A stretch of 64,000 nt of DNA from NCBI RefSeq assembly GCF_900115635.1, contig NZ_FOXE01000003.1:1-64000 (forward strand), read 5' to 3'. The notes under the pieces are model-generated. The model made no database searches and had not been told where the DNA came from. It was given only the letters and a program-made list of their open reading frames with translations. Each line of letters starts with the position of its first letter. Position 1 is the first letter of the stretch. This stretch comes from Oscillibacter sp. PC13 (GTDB taxonomy: Bacteria; Bacillota; Clostridia; Oscillospirales; Oscillospiraceae). The position numbers and the translations under genes were made by a program. Below are positions 8,130 to 15,267 of the stretch, piece by piece.

Positions 8130-8159
8130 TTGACAAATTAGTATGCTAAGTGATATGAT
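8130..8159 (+). promoter_or_regulatory. Sigma-A promoter of the AhpD-like gene
   Basis: A perfect TTGACA and TATGAT are separated by 18 bases, 50 bases before the ATG. Confidence 0.65.
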
Positions 8160-8209
8160 GAATGCATCCAAAACCCGGCATATATCAAAAATCATTGGAG
8201 GTAACAAAG

Positions 8210-8560
8210 ATGGCTGTTAATGCAAGAGAAATCCTGAACGACTTTACAAATGGTGTAGGCAAGCTGGTTGAAATGGACAGCGAGTTCATGAACAAATTTT
8301 TCGCTGTCGACGGCGGAGCCGGCGGCGATGTGCTCTCTTCCAAGGTGAAGGAACTGATCGGCGTTGCGATTGGTTGCTACAACCGCTGCCAGTACTGCAT
8401 CTGCGTTCATACTCACGGTGCTTACCAGGCCGGTGCCACCAGACAGGAGATCATGGCGGCTGCAGAGGTTGCAATCGCTTTCGGCGGCGGTCCCAGCGTT
8501 GCATACAGTGCTGCTGTCCTGAATGCTGCCCTGGACGAGTTCGAGCACGACTTCGACTAA
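8210..8560 (+). CDS. AhpD-like carboxymuconolactone decarboxylase-family protein
   Basis: The 116-residue protein belongs to the CMD/AhpD fold. The redox pair and proton relay are visible as CQYCICVH, that is CxxC followed by His three residues later, within a helix after KELIGVAIGCYNR. AhpD proteins with this motif reduce peroxides or peroxiredoxins using electrons delivered by a lipoyl domain and Lpd, as in mycobacteria. GGAGGT precedes the ATG by 8 bases. It has its own promoter and terminator but sits directly before an Lpd carrying lipoyl domains, so a partnership is plausible. Confidence 0.88.
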   Translation: MAVNAREILNDFTNGVGKLVEMDSEFMNKFFAVDGGAGGDVLSSKVKELIGVAIGCYNRCQYCICVHTHGAYQAGATRQEIMAAAEVAIAFGGGPSVAYSAAVLNAALDEFEHDFD

Positions 8561-8572
8561 CCAGAAAACGGA

Positions 8573-8612
8573 AAAAACCATGCCGATAGCACCTGTTACC
8601 GGCATGGTTTTT
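8573..8612 (+). terminator. Intrinsic terminator after the AhpD-like gene
   Basis: AAAAACCATGCCG pairs with CGGCATGGTTTTT around a 14-base loop, ending in five T residues. Confidence 0.7.
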
Positions 8613-8625
8613 CGCCGTTGAATCT

Positions 8626-8648
8626 GGTCCGCTGCCCTGCGGCGGACC
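8626..8648. repeat. Perfect hairpin in the lpd upstream region
   Basis: GGTCCGCTGC and GCGGCGGACC pair over 10 bp (one G-T) with a 3-base loop. No T run follows, so it is not a classical terminator. Confidence 0.4.
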
Positions 8649-8755
8649 ATTGTCATGGATGGATCCTCTGATGATTTTGATGAAGTGGGCCCCGGCTGAG
8701 GGAGTTTGACAGATACCCGCTGAAATGCAAGAAAACGATAAACAAGAAAAGAACT

Positions 8756-8779
8756 TGCCGGCGCAGACCTGCGCCGGCA
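8756..8779. promoter_or_regulatory. 24-base palindrome upstream of the redox operon
   Basis: TGCCGGCGCAG and CTGCGCCGGCA form a perfect 11-bp inverted repeat around AC. It lies about 70 bases before the lpd start, with no T run. It may be an operator or a leader hairpin. I see no convincing sigma-A promoter between 8613 and 8846, though a TTGACA occurs at 8706. Confidence 0.4.
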
Positions 8780-8846
8780 GAGAATATAGCGAAAGACACT
8801 CGAAAATACAAAAATGAATGGGTTCTGAATCATGATGGAGGAGTTT

Positions 8847-11033
8847 ATGAAACAAGCAGTTGTAGTAATGAAAAAAGTGGACTGCACCATGAAAAAGTGG
8901 GAAGTCCAGGTGGGAGATGCTGTTCAGAAGGGGGATTTGCTCTGCACGGTAATTGTGGGAGCGATGAACCGTGAGGTCACCAGTAAATATGACGGCAAGG
9001 TTCTGGAAATCGCTGTTGCCGAGGGCGGAGAGGTTCCCGCCGGCACAGTCGTCTGCTATCTTGATGCTGCGGAAGAGGCTCCTGTGGAGGCGGCACCCGC
9101 TGCCAGCGCGGCGGCCGGCGAGAAGGTGGCTGTCCTGATGCCGAAGACCGGCAGCGACAGTTCCACGGTAAAGAAATGGTACAAGGCTGTTGGTGATCCC
9201 GTGGAGCAGGGCGAGCCCCTGGTATCCGTCAGTGCCGGTAAGATGAACCGGGACGTGAGCAGCGAGTACAGCGGCACTCTGGAGGAGATTCTGGTTCCGG
9301 AGGGGCAGGCCGCTGCGGCGGGTGATACGCTTGGCTTTGTGCAGGCCGCCGGTGCTGCGGCAGGCGGAGCAGCTGCCGGCGAGGAAATTGCCGTAAAACT
9401 GCCGAAGGTGGGCGCCAATGTCGCTACCGTGAAGAAATGGTACAAGGCGGAGGGCGACACCGTGAAGCAGGGTGAGCCGCTGGTGTCCGTCGCCGCCGGA
9501 AAGATGAATACCGACGTCGTGAGCGAGTACGGCGGCAAGCTGACGAAAATTGTCGTCGCAGCCAACGGTACAGCCAAGCTGGATGACGTCCTTGCCTATG
9601 TGGAGTCCGACGGCACCGGCGGATCCGCCAAGAGCGCCAAGAAGCAGAAAGTCATTGTCATCGGCGGCGGCCCCGGCGGCTATGTGGCAGCTATCCGCGC
9701 GGCACAGCTGGGCGCAGATGTGACGCTGGTGGAGATGAATAAAATGGGCGGCACCTGCCTGAACGTGGGCTGCATCCCGACAAAGGCACTGCTTCACAGC
9801 GCGGAGCTGTACGCTGCCGCGAAAAACGGAGCGGACGCCGGCATCATTGTCAACGATATTGAGATCAACTGGCCGCAGGTTCAGGCAAACCGCGTGGCGG
9901 TTTCCACCCAGCTCTCGACGGGTGTGCAGGGACTGCTGGCTGCCAACGGTGCCGAGGTTGTGGAGGGCAAGGCGGAGTTCACCGGCCCGAAGACCCTCCG
10001 TGTGACGAAGAAGAACGGCGAGACCGAGGAGATGACGGCGGACCGCATCATCATTGCCACCGGTTCGATTCCTTCTATGCCGCCTATCCCGGGCTTGGCG
10101 GAGAATGAAAACTGCATTGACTCCACTGGCGCGCTGACACTGGAAAAACTTCCGAAGTCCATGATCATCATCGGCGGCGGTGTCATCGGTATTGAGCTGG
10201 CATGTACATATGCGCTGTTCGGCACGAAAGTGACCATCGTGGAGATGATGAACCGCATTATGCCGGTGATGGACTATGAGCTGACCCTGGTAGCCCAGAA
10301 GATGATGGAGGACATGGGGATTGAGTTCTGCCTGGAGACCCAGGTCCTGGGCTTTGAAAAGAGCGAGGCAGGCGCAAAGGTCCTGACGAAGCTCAGGAGC
10401 GGCGAGGAGAAATCCTTCGACGCGGAGAAGGTGCTGGTGGCCGTCGGCCGCCGGAGCAATATCGCGACGCTGAATCTGGAGGCTGCGGGGATCGCCACGG
10501 AGCGCGGCCACATCATCGCAAACGACAAGCTGGAGACCAATGTGCCTGGCGTCTATGCCATCGGTGACTGCGCTGGCAAGATCATGCTGGCACATACCGC
10601 TTCCACGATGGGCGAAATTGCGGCGGAGAATGCGCTGGGAGAGAATGGAAAATACAATGAGCGCGTGTGCCCGTCCTGCGTATATATGGTTCCCGAATTT
10701 GCCTATGTGGGTTTGAATGAGGAAGAGGCAAAGGCCAAAAACATTGCATACAAGGTCGGGAAGTTCCCCTTGGCTGCCAACGGAAAGTCTGTTATTATGG
10801 AGGAAACCGGCGGCTGGATCAAGATTCTGGCGGATGCCAAGACCGGTAAGGTGCTGGGCGTACATATTCTGGGTGCCCGGGCGACTGACATCATTGCAGA
10901 AGCCGCAATGGCGATGCAGATGAATGCCACAGTGAAGGACATCATCGATACCATCCATGCCCATCCAACGGTGGCGGAAGCCATGAAGGAGGCGGCTCTG
11001 GCAGTAGAGGGCCGCGCCATCCACTTTAAGTAA
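8847..11033 (+). CDS. lpdA: Dihydrolipoamide dehydrogenase with three N-terminal lipoyl-type domains
   Basis: The 728-residue protein fuses three lipoyl/biotinyl-type domains (about 1-74, 92-167 and 178-252) to a complete Lpd flavoprotein from about residue 262. The Lpd part has the FAD motif VIGGGPGGYVAAIRAAQLG, the redox disulfide GGTCLNVGCIPTK, the NAD motif IIGGGVIGIELA and the catalytic HAHPTVAEAM. Domains 2 and 3 carry Lys132 and Lys219 in AGKMN where the lipoyl lysine belongs, but domain 1 reads VGAMN with Ala39. The enzyme oxidises dihydrolipoyl groups with NAD. The start is set by GGAGG before ATG 8847. It heads the molybdoenzyme operon and no E1 or E2 component is nearby, so classical 2-oxoacid dehydrogenase work is not indicated. 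Confidence 0.9.
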   Translation: MKQAVVVMKKVDCTMKKWEVQVGDAVQKGDLLCTVIVGAMNREVTSKYDGKVLEIAVAEGGEVPAGTVVCYLDAAEEAPVEAAPAASAAAGEKVAVLMPKTGSDSSTVKKWYKAVGDPVEQGEPLVSVSAGKMNRDVSSEYSGTLEEILVPEGQAAAAGDTLGFVQAAGAAAGGAAAGEEIAVKLPKVGANVATVKKWYKAEGDTVKQGEPLVSVAAGKMNTDVVSEYGGKLTKIVVAANGTAKLDDVLAYVESDGTGGSAKSAKKQKVIVIGGGPGGYVAAIRAAQLGADVTLVEMNKMGGTCLNVGCIPTKALLHSAELYAAAKNGADAGIIVNDIEINWPQVQANRVAVSTQLSTGVQGLLAANGAEVVEGKAEFTGPKTLRVTKKNGETEEMTADRIIIATGSIPSMPPIPGLAENENCIDSTGALTLEKLPKSMIIIGGGVIGIELACTYALFGTKVTIVEMMNRIMPVMDYELTLVAQKMMEDMGIEFCLETQVLGFEKSEAGAKVLTKLRSGEEKSFDAEKVLVAVGRRSNIATLNLEAAGIATERGHIIANDKLETNVPGVYAIGDCAGKIMLAHTASTMGEIAAENALGENGKYNERVCPSCVYMVPEFAYVGLNEEEAKAKNIAYKVGKFPLAANGKSVIMEETGGWIKILADAKTGKVLGVHILGARATDIIAEAAMAMQMNATVKDIIDTIHAHPTVAEAMKEAALAVEGRAIHFK

Positions 11034-11107
11034 TTCCGCCTGTGGGAAAAACGGGCACCGAATAAAGAGAGAACGCAACTTAGAGAATATACAAAGTGAG
11101 GGAAGTT

Positions 11108-13336
11108 ATGATGGAGAAATATCATCCCATTCCATGGAGAAAGTGCGAGGATCTGAATAAGTATGCCGTTGCTACCAACGTTCCTGTTTGGCTGGGCGGA
11201 AAAAAGGTGATTGCGGACCGCGTGGTGAAGACCTGCTGCCCCCATAACTGCTACGATACCTGCGGCGAGCTGGTGTACATCAAGGACGAAAAGGTCATCA
11301 AGATTGAGGGCAACCCCGATCATCCCATTACGAAGGGCCATCTGTGCCTGAAGGGCTTTGCCAATGTGGAGAAGATCAACAGCCCGGATCGTGTGAAGTA
11401 CCCCATGCTGCGTGTCGGCGAGCGGGGCGAGGGCAAGTTCAAGCGCATCACCTGGGACGAGGCCATGGATTGGATGGTGGAGAAAATCACCGCTATCCAG
11501 GAGAAATACGGCAGCGAGGCTGTGATGGAGTACTGCTACTCCGGAAACCGCGAGCACATGGCCAAGGCTGTCAGCGCCCGCCTGTGGAACCTGATGGGAG
11601 CCAGCAAGCTGGTGGGCAGCTTCTGCCTGCTTTCCGGCGCTACCGGCTCTTTCTGCAGTGTCGGAAGCCAGTACACGATGGATCCCGCCATCTGGTCGGA
11701 GCATTGCGACACGGTATTCCTGGTGGGCCGCAACTGTTCTGCTACCAATCCGCATATCTATCCCTTCCTGTATCGCGCCAAGGAGCGGGGAGCAAAGCTG
11801 ATTGTGGTGGATCCGTACGCCACGGGCGTCGCCTCCAAGGCGGATCTGCACCTGCGTCCCCGGCCCGGCACTGACGGCGCCATGGCCCTGGGCATGATCC
11901 ACTGGATCATCAAGAACAATCTGCAGGACAAGGAATTCATTGAGAAGCACACCGTCGGCTTTGACGAGCTTGCTAAGCTGGTGGAGGAGTGGACTCCCGA
12001 GCATACAGAGGAGATCACCACCATTCCCAAGGAGCAGATCATCGAGGCCGCAGAGCTGCTGGCGACGACGAAGTCCCATTTTGAGACCGGCTATGGCCAG
12101 CAGCGCTACAGCAACGGCCATCAGGTTCAGCGTGCTCTTGCCTGCCTGGCCGCTGTCTGCGGCAGCTTCGGCAAGGAGAGCGGCAACTATAACTGCATCT
12201 CCGGCATGGGCTTCCCCAATGTCACGGGCTTTGCCCACTGGAGCAATGTGACCAGCCCCGAGGGCGCCGAGATCAAGCAGACCCGCCTGATCAACATCGC
12301 CGCCATCGCCACCGCCATCCACGAGGCCAAGGAGCCCCCCATCAAGGGCATCATCTCCTTCCGCGGCGGATTGATCTCCCAGCAGCCCAATGTGGATTAC
12401 ACCATTGAAGCGGTGAAGTCTTTGGATATGTTCGTGACCATCGAGCAGTTCATGACCGATGACACCGACTATGCGGATCTGGTGCTGCCTGCCTGCCACT
12501 ATCTGGAACAATACGGCCTGCATCCTTCTTACTGGCATAACTACAACCAGGTGCTGGTGCCGGTTTGCCAGCCGCCGTATGAGTGCGTACCGGACATTGA
12601 GATCTTTGAGGAGCTGGGCCGCCGCCTGGGCTATGAGAAGTACTTCCCCAGAGAGCGGACCGGTCTGGACTATATCCGCATGCTGATCGGAGAGGAGTGC
12701 GACGTGGACGCCGCGGTTTCTCCCAACGGTCCGGTACGGAATCCGGAGAAGTGGTGCCCAGAGGTTCCTTATAAGGATGGGCAGTTTGATACACCGTCCG
12801 GCAAGGTGGAGCTGTATTCCTCCGTCATGGAGGAGCGTGGTAAAAAGTTCCAGGGTGAGTTCTGCCCGGTGCCCAAGTTCTTTGAGCCGGCGGAGAGTAT
12901 CCGCGCCACACCGGAGCTGGCAAAGAAATACCCGCTGAACGTCATCTCCCAGCACCCGGCGTTCCGGACCCACTCCCAGTACTATAATCTGCCTTGGATC
13001 AAGGAGATTGAGGGACCCGCCAAGGTTTTCATGAGCAAGGATGATGCGGCGGAGCGCGGAATTAAGGACGGCGATATGGTCCGGATTTTCAACGACCGCG
13101 GGGAACTGAAGAATATCATCGCCAAGGTCGGCATCCGTGTGAAGCCGGGCGTGATTGAGCTGAGCAGCGGCATGTGGGTCAAGCTGGGCGGCAGCGTCAA
13201 CAAGCTGACCGGCATGTACCCCGCCGGCCCCCGGGATATTTTGTGCGAGGGCGGCATTATGAAGGAATACCATCCTTTGATGGACGGTAATACCGGCTCC
13301 TATTTCAATACGCTGGTTGACATACAGAAAATGTGA
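11108..13336 (+). CDS. Molybdopterin oxidoreductase, DMSO-reductase family, cytoplasmic
   Basis: The 742-residue protein has the N-terminal [4Fe-4S] site CCPHNCYDTCG with the fourth Cys in GHLCLKG, then INSPDRVKYPM and RITWDEAMDWM, typical of the family. The MGD-binding folds follow (VFLVGRNCSATNPH, VVDPYATGVA) and the molydopterin dinucleotide-binding C-terminal domain (VISQHPAFRTHSQY, RIFNDRGEL). The stretch GSFCLLSGATGSFC lies where a protein ligand to the metal is expected, so a Cys ligand is likely. No twin-arginine or other signal is present. It probably uses the two ferredoxin subunits that follow. Substrate is unknown; acetylene hydratase, thiosulfate reductase and hydroxytransferase relatives cannot be told apart here. 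GAGGGA precedes the start. Confidence 0.9.
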   Translation: MMEKYHPIPWRKCEDLNKYAVATNVPVWLGGKKVIADRVVKTCCPHNCYDTCGELVYIKDEKVIKIEGNPDHPITKGHLCLKGFANVEKINSPDRVKYPMLRVGERGEGKFKRITWDEAMDWMVEKITAIQEKYGSEAVMEYCYSGNREHMAKAVSARLWNLMGASKLVGSFCLLSGATGSFCSVGSQYTMDPAIWSEHCDTVFLVGRNCSATNPHIYPFLYRAKERGAKLIVVDPYATGVASKADLHLRPRPGTDGAMALGMIHWIIKNNLQDKEFIEKHTVGFDELAKLVEEWTPEHTEEITTIPKEQIIEAAELLATTKSHFETGYGQQRYSNGHQVQRALACLAAVCGSFGKESGNYNCISGMGFPNVTGFAHWSNVTSPEGAEIKQTRLINIAAIATAIHEAKEPPIKGIISFRGGLISQQPNVDYTIEAVKSLDMFVTIEQFMTDDTDYADLVLPACHYLEQYGLHPSYWHNYNQVLVPVCQPPYECVPDIEIFEELGRRLGYEKYFPRERTGLDYIRMLIGEECDVDAAVSPNGPVRNPEKWCPEVPYKDGQFDTPSGKVELYSSVMEERGKKFQGEFCPVPKFFEPAESIRATPELAKKYPLNVISQHPAFRTHSQYYNLPWIKEIEGPAKVFMSKDDAAERGIKDGDMVRIFNDRGELKNIIAKVGIRVKPGVIELSSGMWVKLGGSVNKLTGMYPAGPRDILCEGGIMKEYHPLMDGNTGSYFNTLVDIQKM

Positions 13337-13350
13337 GGGAGGGAACAGTC

Positions 13351-13857
13351 ATGACGGATAAACAGTTGATTCTTTACGTGGATACTAAACGATGCATGGG
13401 CTGTCGTGCCTGTGAAACGGTGTGCAAGCTGGAAAACAACCTGCCCGCCGGCCCCCGGTTTACCATGGTGACCGAGGTGGAAACCGGCTGCGGAGAGGAT
13501 GAGCGCCTGAACTTCCTGCCGATGCCCTGCCAGCACTGCGGGGATGCTCCCTGCGTAAAGGCATGCCCCACCGGCGCCCTTCACAAGCGCAAGGACGGCA
13601 TTGTTCTTGGCAATGCAAAAAAATGCATTGGCTGCCATGAGTGCCTGTGGGCCTGCCCGTTCGGCGTCCCGCAGTTTGGCGCCAACGGCCTGATGCAGAA
13701 GTGCACCATGTGCTATAACCGCATTGACGAGGGCGATAAGCCCGCCTGCGTCCGCAACTGCCCCGCAGAGGCAATCCTCTGTGGTACAGTGGAGGAGATC
13801 TCCGCAACTCTGCGCAGCCGCTATGCAGACGGCAACTTCAAGAAGCCCGGTGTCTGA
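13351..13857 (+). CDS. Four-cluster ferredoxin subunit (DmsB/NrfC-like)
   Basis: The 168-residue iron-sulfur protein shows four Cys groups for four [4Fe-4S] clusters: CMGCRACETVC, CQHCGDAPCVKAC, CIGCHECLWAC, and CTMC with CVRNC. This is the layout of the electron-transfer subunits of DMSO-reductase-family enzymes. It should carry electrons between the molybdoenzyme and another partner. It lacks a signal peptide. The start follows GGGAGGG by 7 bases and the gene begins 14 bases after the molybdoenzyme stop, so the two are cotranscribed and probably form a complex. Confidence 0.92.
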   Translation: MTDKQLILYVDTKRCMGCRACETVCKLENNLPAGPRFTMVTEVETGCGEDERLNFLPMPCQHCGDAPCVKACPTGALHKRKDGIVLGNAKKCIGCHECLWACPFGVPQFGANGLMQKCTMCYNRIDEGDKPACVRNCPAEAILCGTVEEISATLRSRYADGNFKKPGV

Positions 13858-13891
13858 CCGGTTTGGCAGCAGCGATAGGAAAGGGAAGCGT

Positions 13892-14365
13892 ATGAAGATT
13901 CTATCTATCGACAGAGCAAAATGCAATGGCTGCGGTGCCTGCCAGACCATCTGCTCTTTGGTGAAGAAGGGCGAGGTACGTCCTTCCGAGTCCCGTATCC
14001 GTGTCCGCCGTGTAGGCGGCACGGACACACAGTATGTATCGGTGTGCCAGCACTGCGCAGAGCCGGTTTGCGTCTCCGCCTGTATGCGGGGCATCATTGA
14101 CAAGGATCCGGTCACCGGTGTTGTGAGCCGCAGGACAGAGGACTGCTTCACCTGTGCCGCCTGCAAGGTGATGTGCCCAGCCGGTGCAGTGGTATATGAC
14201 AGCGATATGGATGCCTTTGTCACCTGCGATCTTTGCGGCGGCGACCCCGCCTGCGTCAAGGTCTGCCCGACAGGAGCGCTGCGCTTTGAGGAGCCCGGTG
14301 CGGCCAGCGCCGATTTCCGCAACAAATATGCCCAGAGCATTCTGGGAGCAAAGGAGGCGGAATGA
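13892..14365 (+). CDS. Second four-cluster ferredoxin, AorA-like
   Basis: The 157-residue protein again has four Cys groups: CNGCGACQTIC, CQHCAEPVCVSAC, CFTCAACKVMC and CDLCGGDPACVKVC, giving four [4Fe-4S] clusters. By length, order and neighbours it resembles AorA, the ferredoxin subunit that links catalytic AorB to the flavoprotein AorC in Aromatoleum aldehyde oxidoreductase. That comparison is from family knowledge, not a search. AAGGGAAG precedes the ATG. Its last four bases (ATGA) overlap the AOR-domain gene, indicating coupled translation and a 1:1 partner. Confidence 0.88.
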   Translation: MKILSIDRAKCNGCGACQTICSLVKKGEVRPSESRIRVRRVGGTDTQYVSVCQHCAEPVCVSACMRGIIDKDPVTGVVSRRTEDCFTCAACKVMCPAGAVVYDSDMDAFVTCDLCGGDPACVKVCPTGALRFEEPGAASADFRNKYAQSILGAKEAE

Positions 14366-15267
14366 TGCTCAAGAGAGTTGTGCGATATGCAGCGGTGGAT
14401 CTCACCAACCGGACGGCGGACATCAAAGAGATCCAGGCGGAGTCTTTTGGAACCTGGAGTATGCACCTGGAGGAAATGGGCTTTTGGTGGGAGGCCGACG
14501 CCTCTACCATGGCGCTCACCACCGGTGTGCTGACGGGAACCGGCGCACCCGGTACCGGTGCGTTTATCTGGAGCTACCTGAAAAATGGAAAGCTGCAGAA
14601 TGTGGCGGCAGAGGGGCGGCTGGGCGCCGCCATGCGCTATGCCGGCGTTGATGTCCTGGTGCTCTATGGAAAGAGTGAGACACCCCTTTGCCTGACCATA
14701 GACGATGGAGAACTGGCTTTGACGGAACAGGCGGCGGATTATGCGTCCCTGCTGGCAAACCGGAAAAATGAGGATGCCGTGATTACCACCGTCAGCCGCA
14801 AAGCAGTGACGGAGGACAAATACTTTGCAATCTCGGATGGCGCGGTTGCCAAGCGCCTGCTGGACAAGGGGGTGGCCGCCATTGTGGCGGAGGCAACCGG
14901 CGCCCTGCAGGTTGCGGACGCCAGCCGGCTGGCAGCGATCTGCACAGAGCTGTATCAGGCGGGCATTGCCTCCGGCGCGGCTGTGGGAAGCAGCAGAAAG
15001 CATCCGGTGCGCTTCCTGTCTCTGGACAGCGCGGCGGACCTTGAGGGTCCGGTATCCTATGAAAACCCGGTGGAAGCGGAGAATGCAGTGTATGCCGCCC
15101 TGGGAATCATCTGGAGCAAGGCACTTGAACGGTGCGATCAAAAGCGCTATACGGCGGAATTGATCAGCGCCTGCCTGGGAACGCCCTGCTGTGAGGCGGA
15201 TCTGGATGTGCTCTTCGCCCATTTGGCAGAGCTACAGCAGAAAAAAGTGGAAGGGGGCGCGGTGTAA
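14362..15267 (+). CDS. Stand-alone AOR N-terminal domain protein (truncated AorB-like)
   Basis: The 301-residue protein matches the first domain of aldehyde:ferredoxin oxidoreductase: RYAAVDLTNRTADIKEI at the start, then TTGVLTGTGAPGTGAF and AMRYAGVDVLVLYGKSE, and a degenerate form of the region that precedes the AOR metal-binding domains (KGVAAIVAEATGALQVADAS). The C-terminal two thirds of AOR, with the iron-sulfur Cys ligands and active-site residues, are absent, and the next gene starts on the last base of the stop codon, so there is no room for them. In intact AOR this domain binds part of the tungstopterin. Here it may be a structural adapter for the adjacent ferredoxin. Confidence 0.72.
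   Translation: MMLKRVVRYAAVDLTNRTADIKEIQAESFGTWSMHLEEMGFWWEADASTMALTTGVLTGTGAPGTGAFIWSYLKNGKLQNVAAEGRLGAAMRYAGVDVLVLYGKSETPLCLTIDDGELALTEQAADYASLLANRKNEDAVITTVSRKAVTEDKYFAISDGAVAKRLLDKGVAAIVAEATGALQVADASRLAAICTELYQAGIASGAAVGSSRKHPVRFLSLDSAADLEGPVSYENPVEAENAVYAALGIIWSKALERCDQKRYTAELISACLGTPCCEADLDVLFAHLAELQQKKVEGGAV

Noticed and set aside
8680-8740. TPP riboswitch-like words (GGCTGAGGG and ATACCCGCTGAA) upstream of lpdA
   Set aside because: The following conserved parts of the thiamine element are absent, spacing is off, and no thiamine gene follows.
8451-11078. An 875-residue open frame antisense to lpdA
   Set aside because: It mirrors the codon structure of lpdA, has no start site, and its product is Ala/His/Leu-rich without a fold. 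Similar shadows occur opposite the molybdoenzyme (10703-13273), at 13300-15222 and at 46303-49041.
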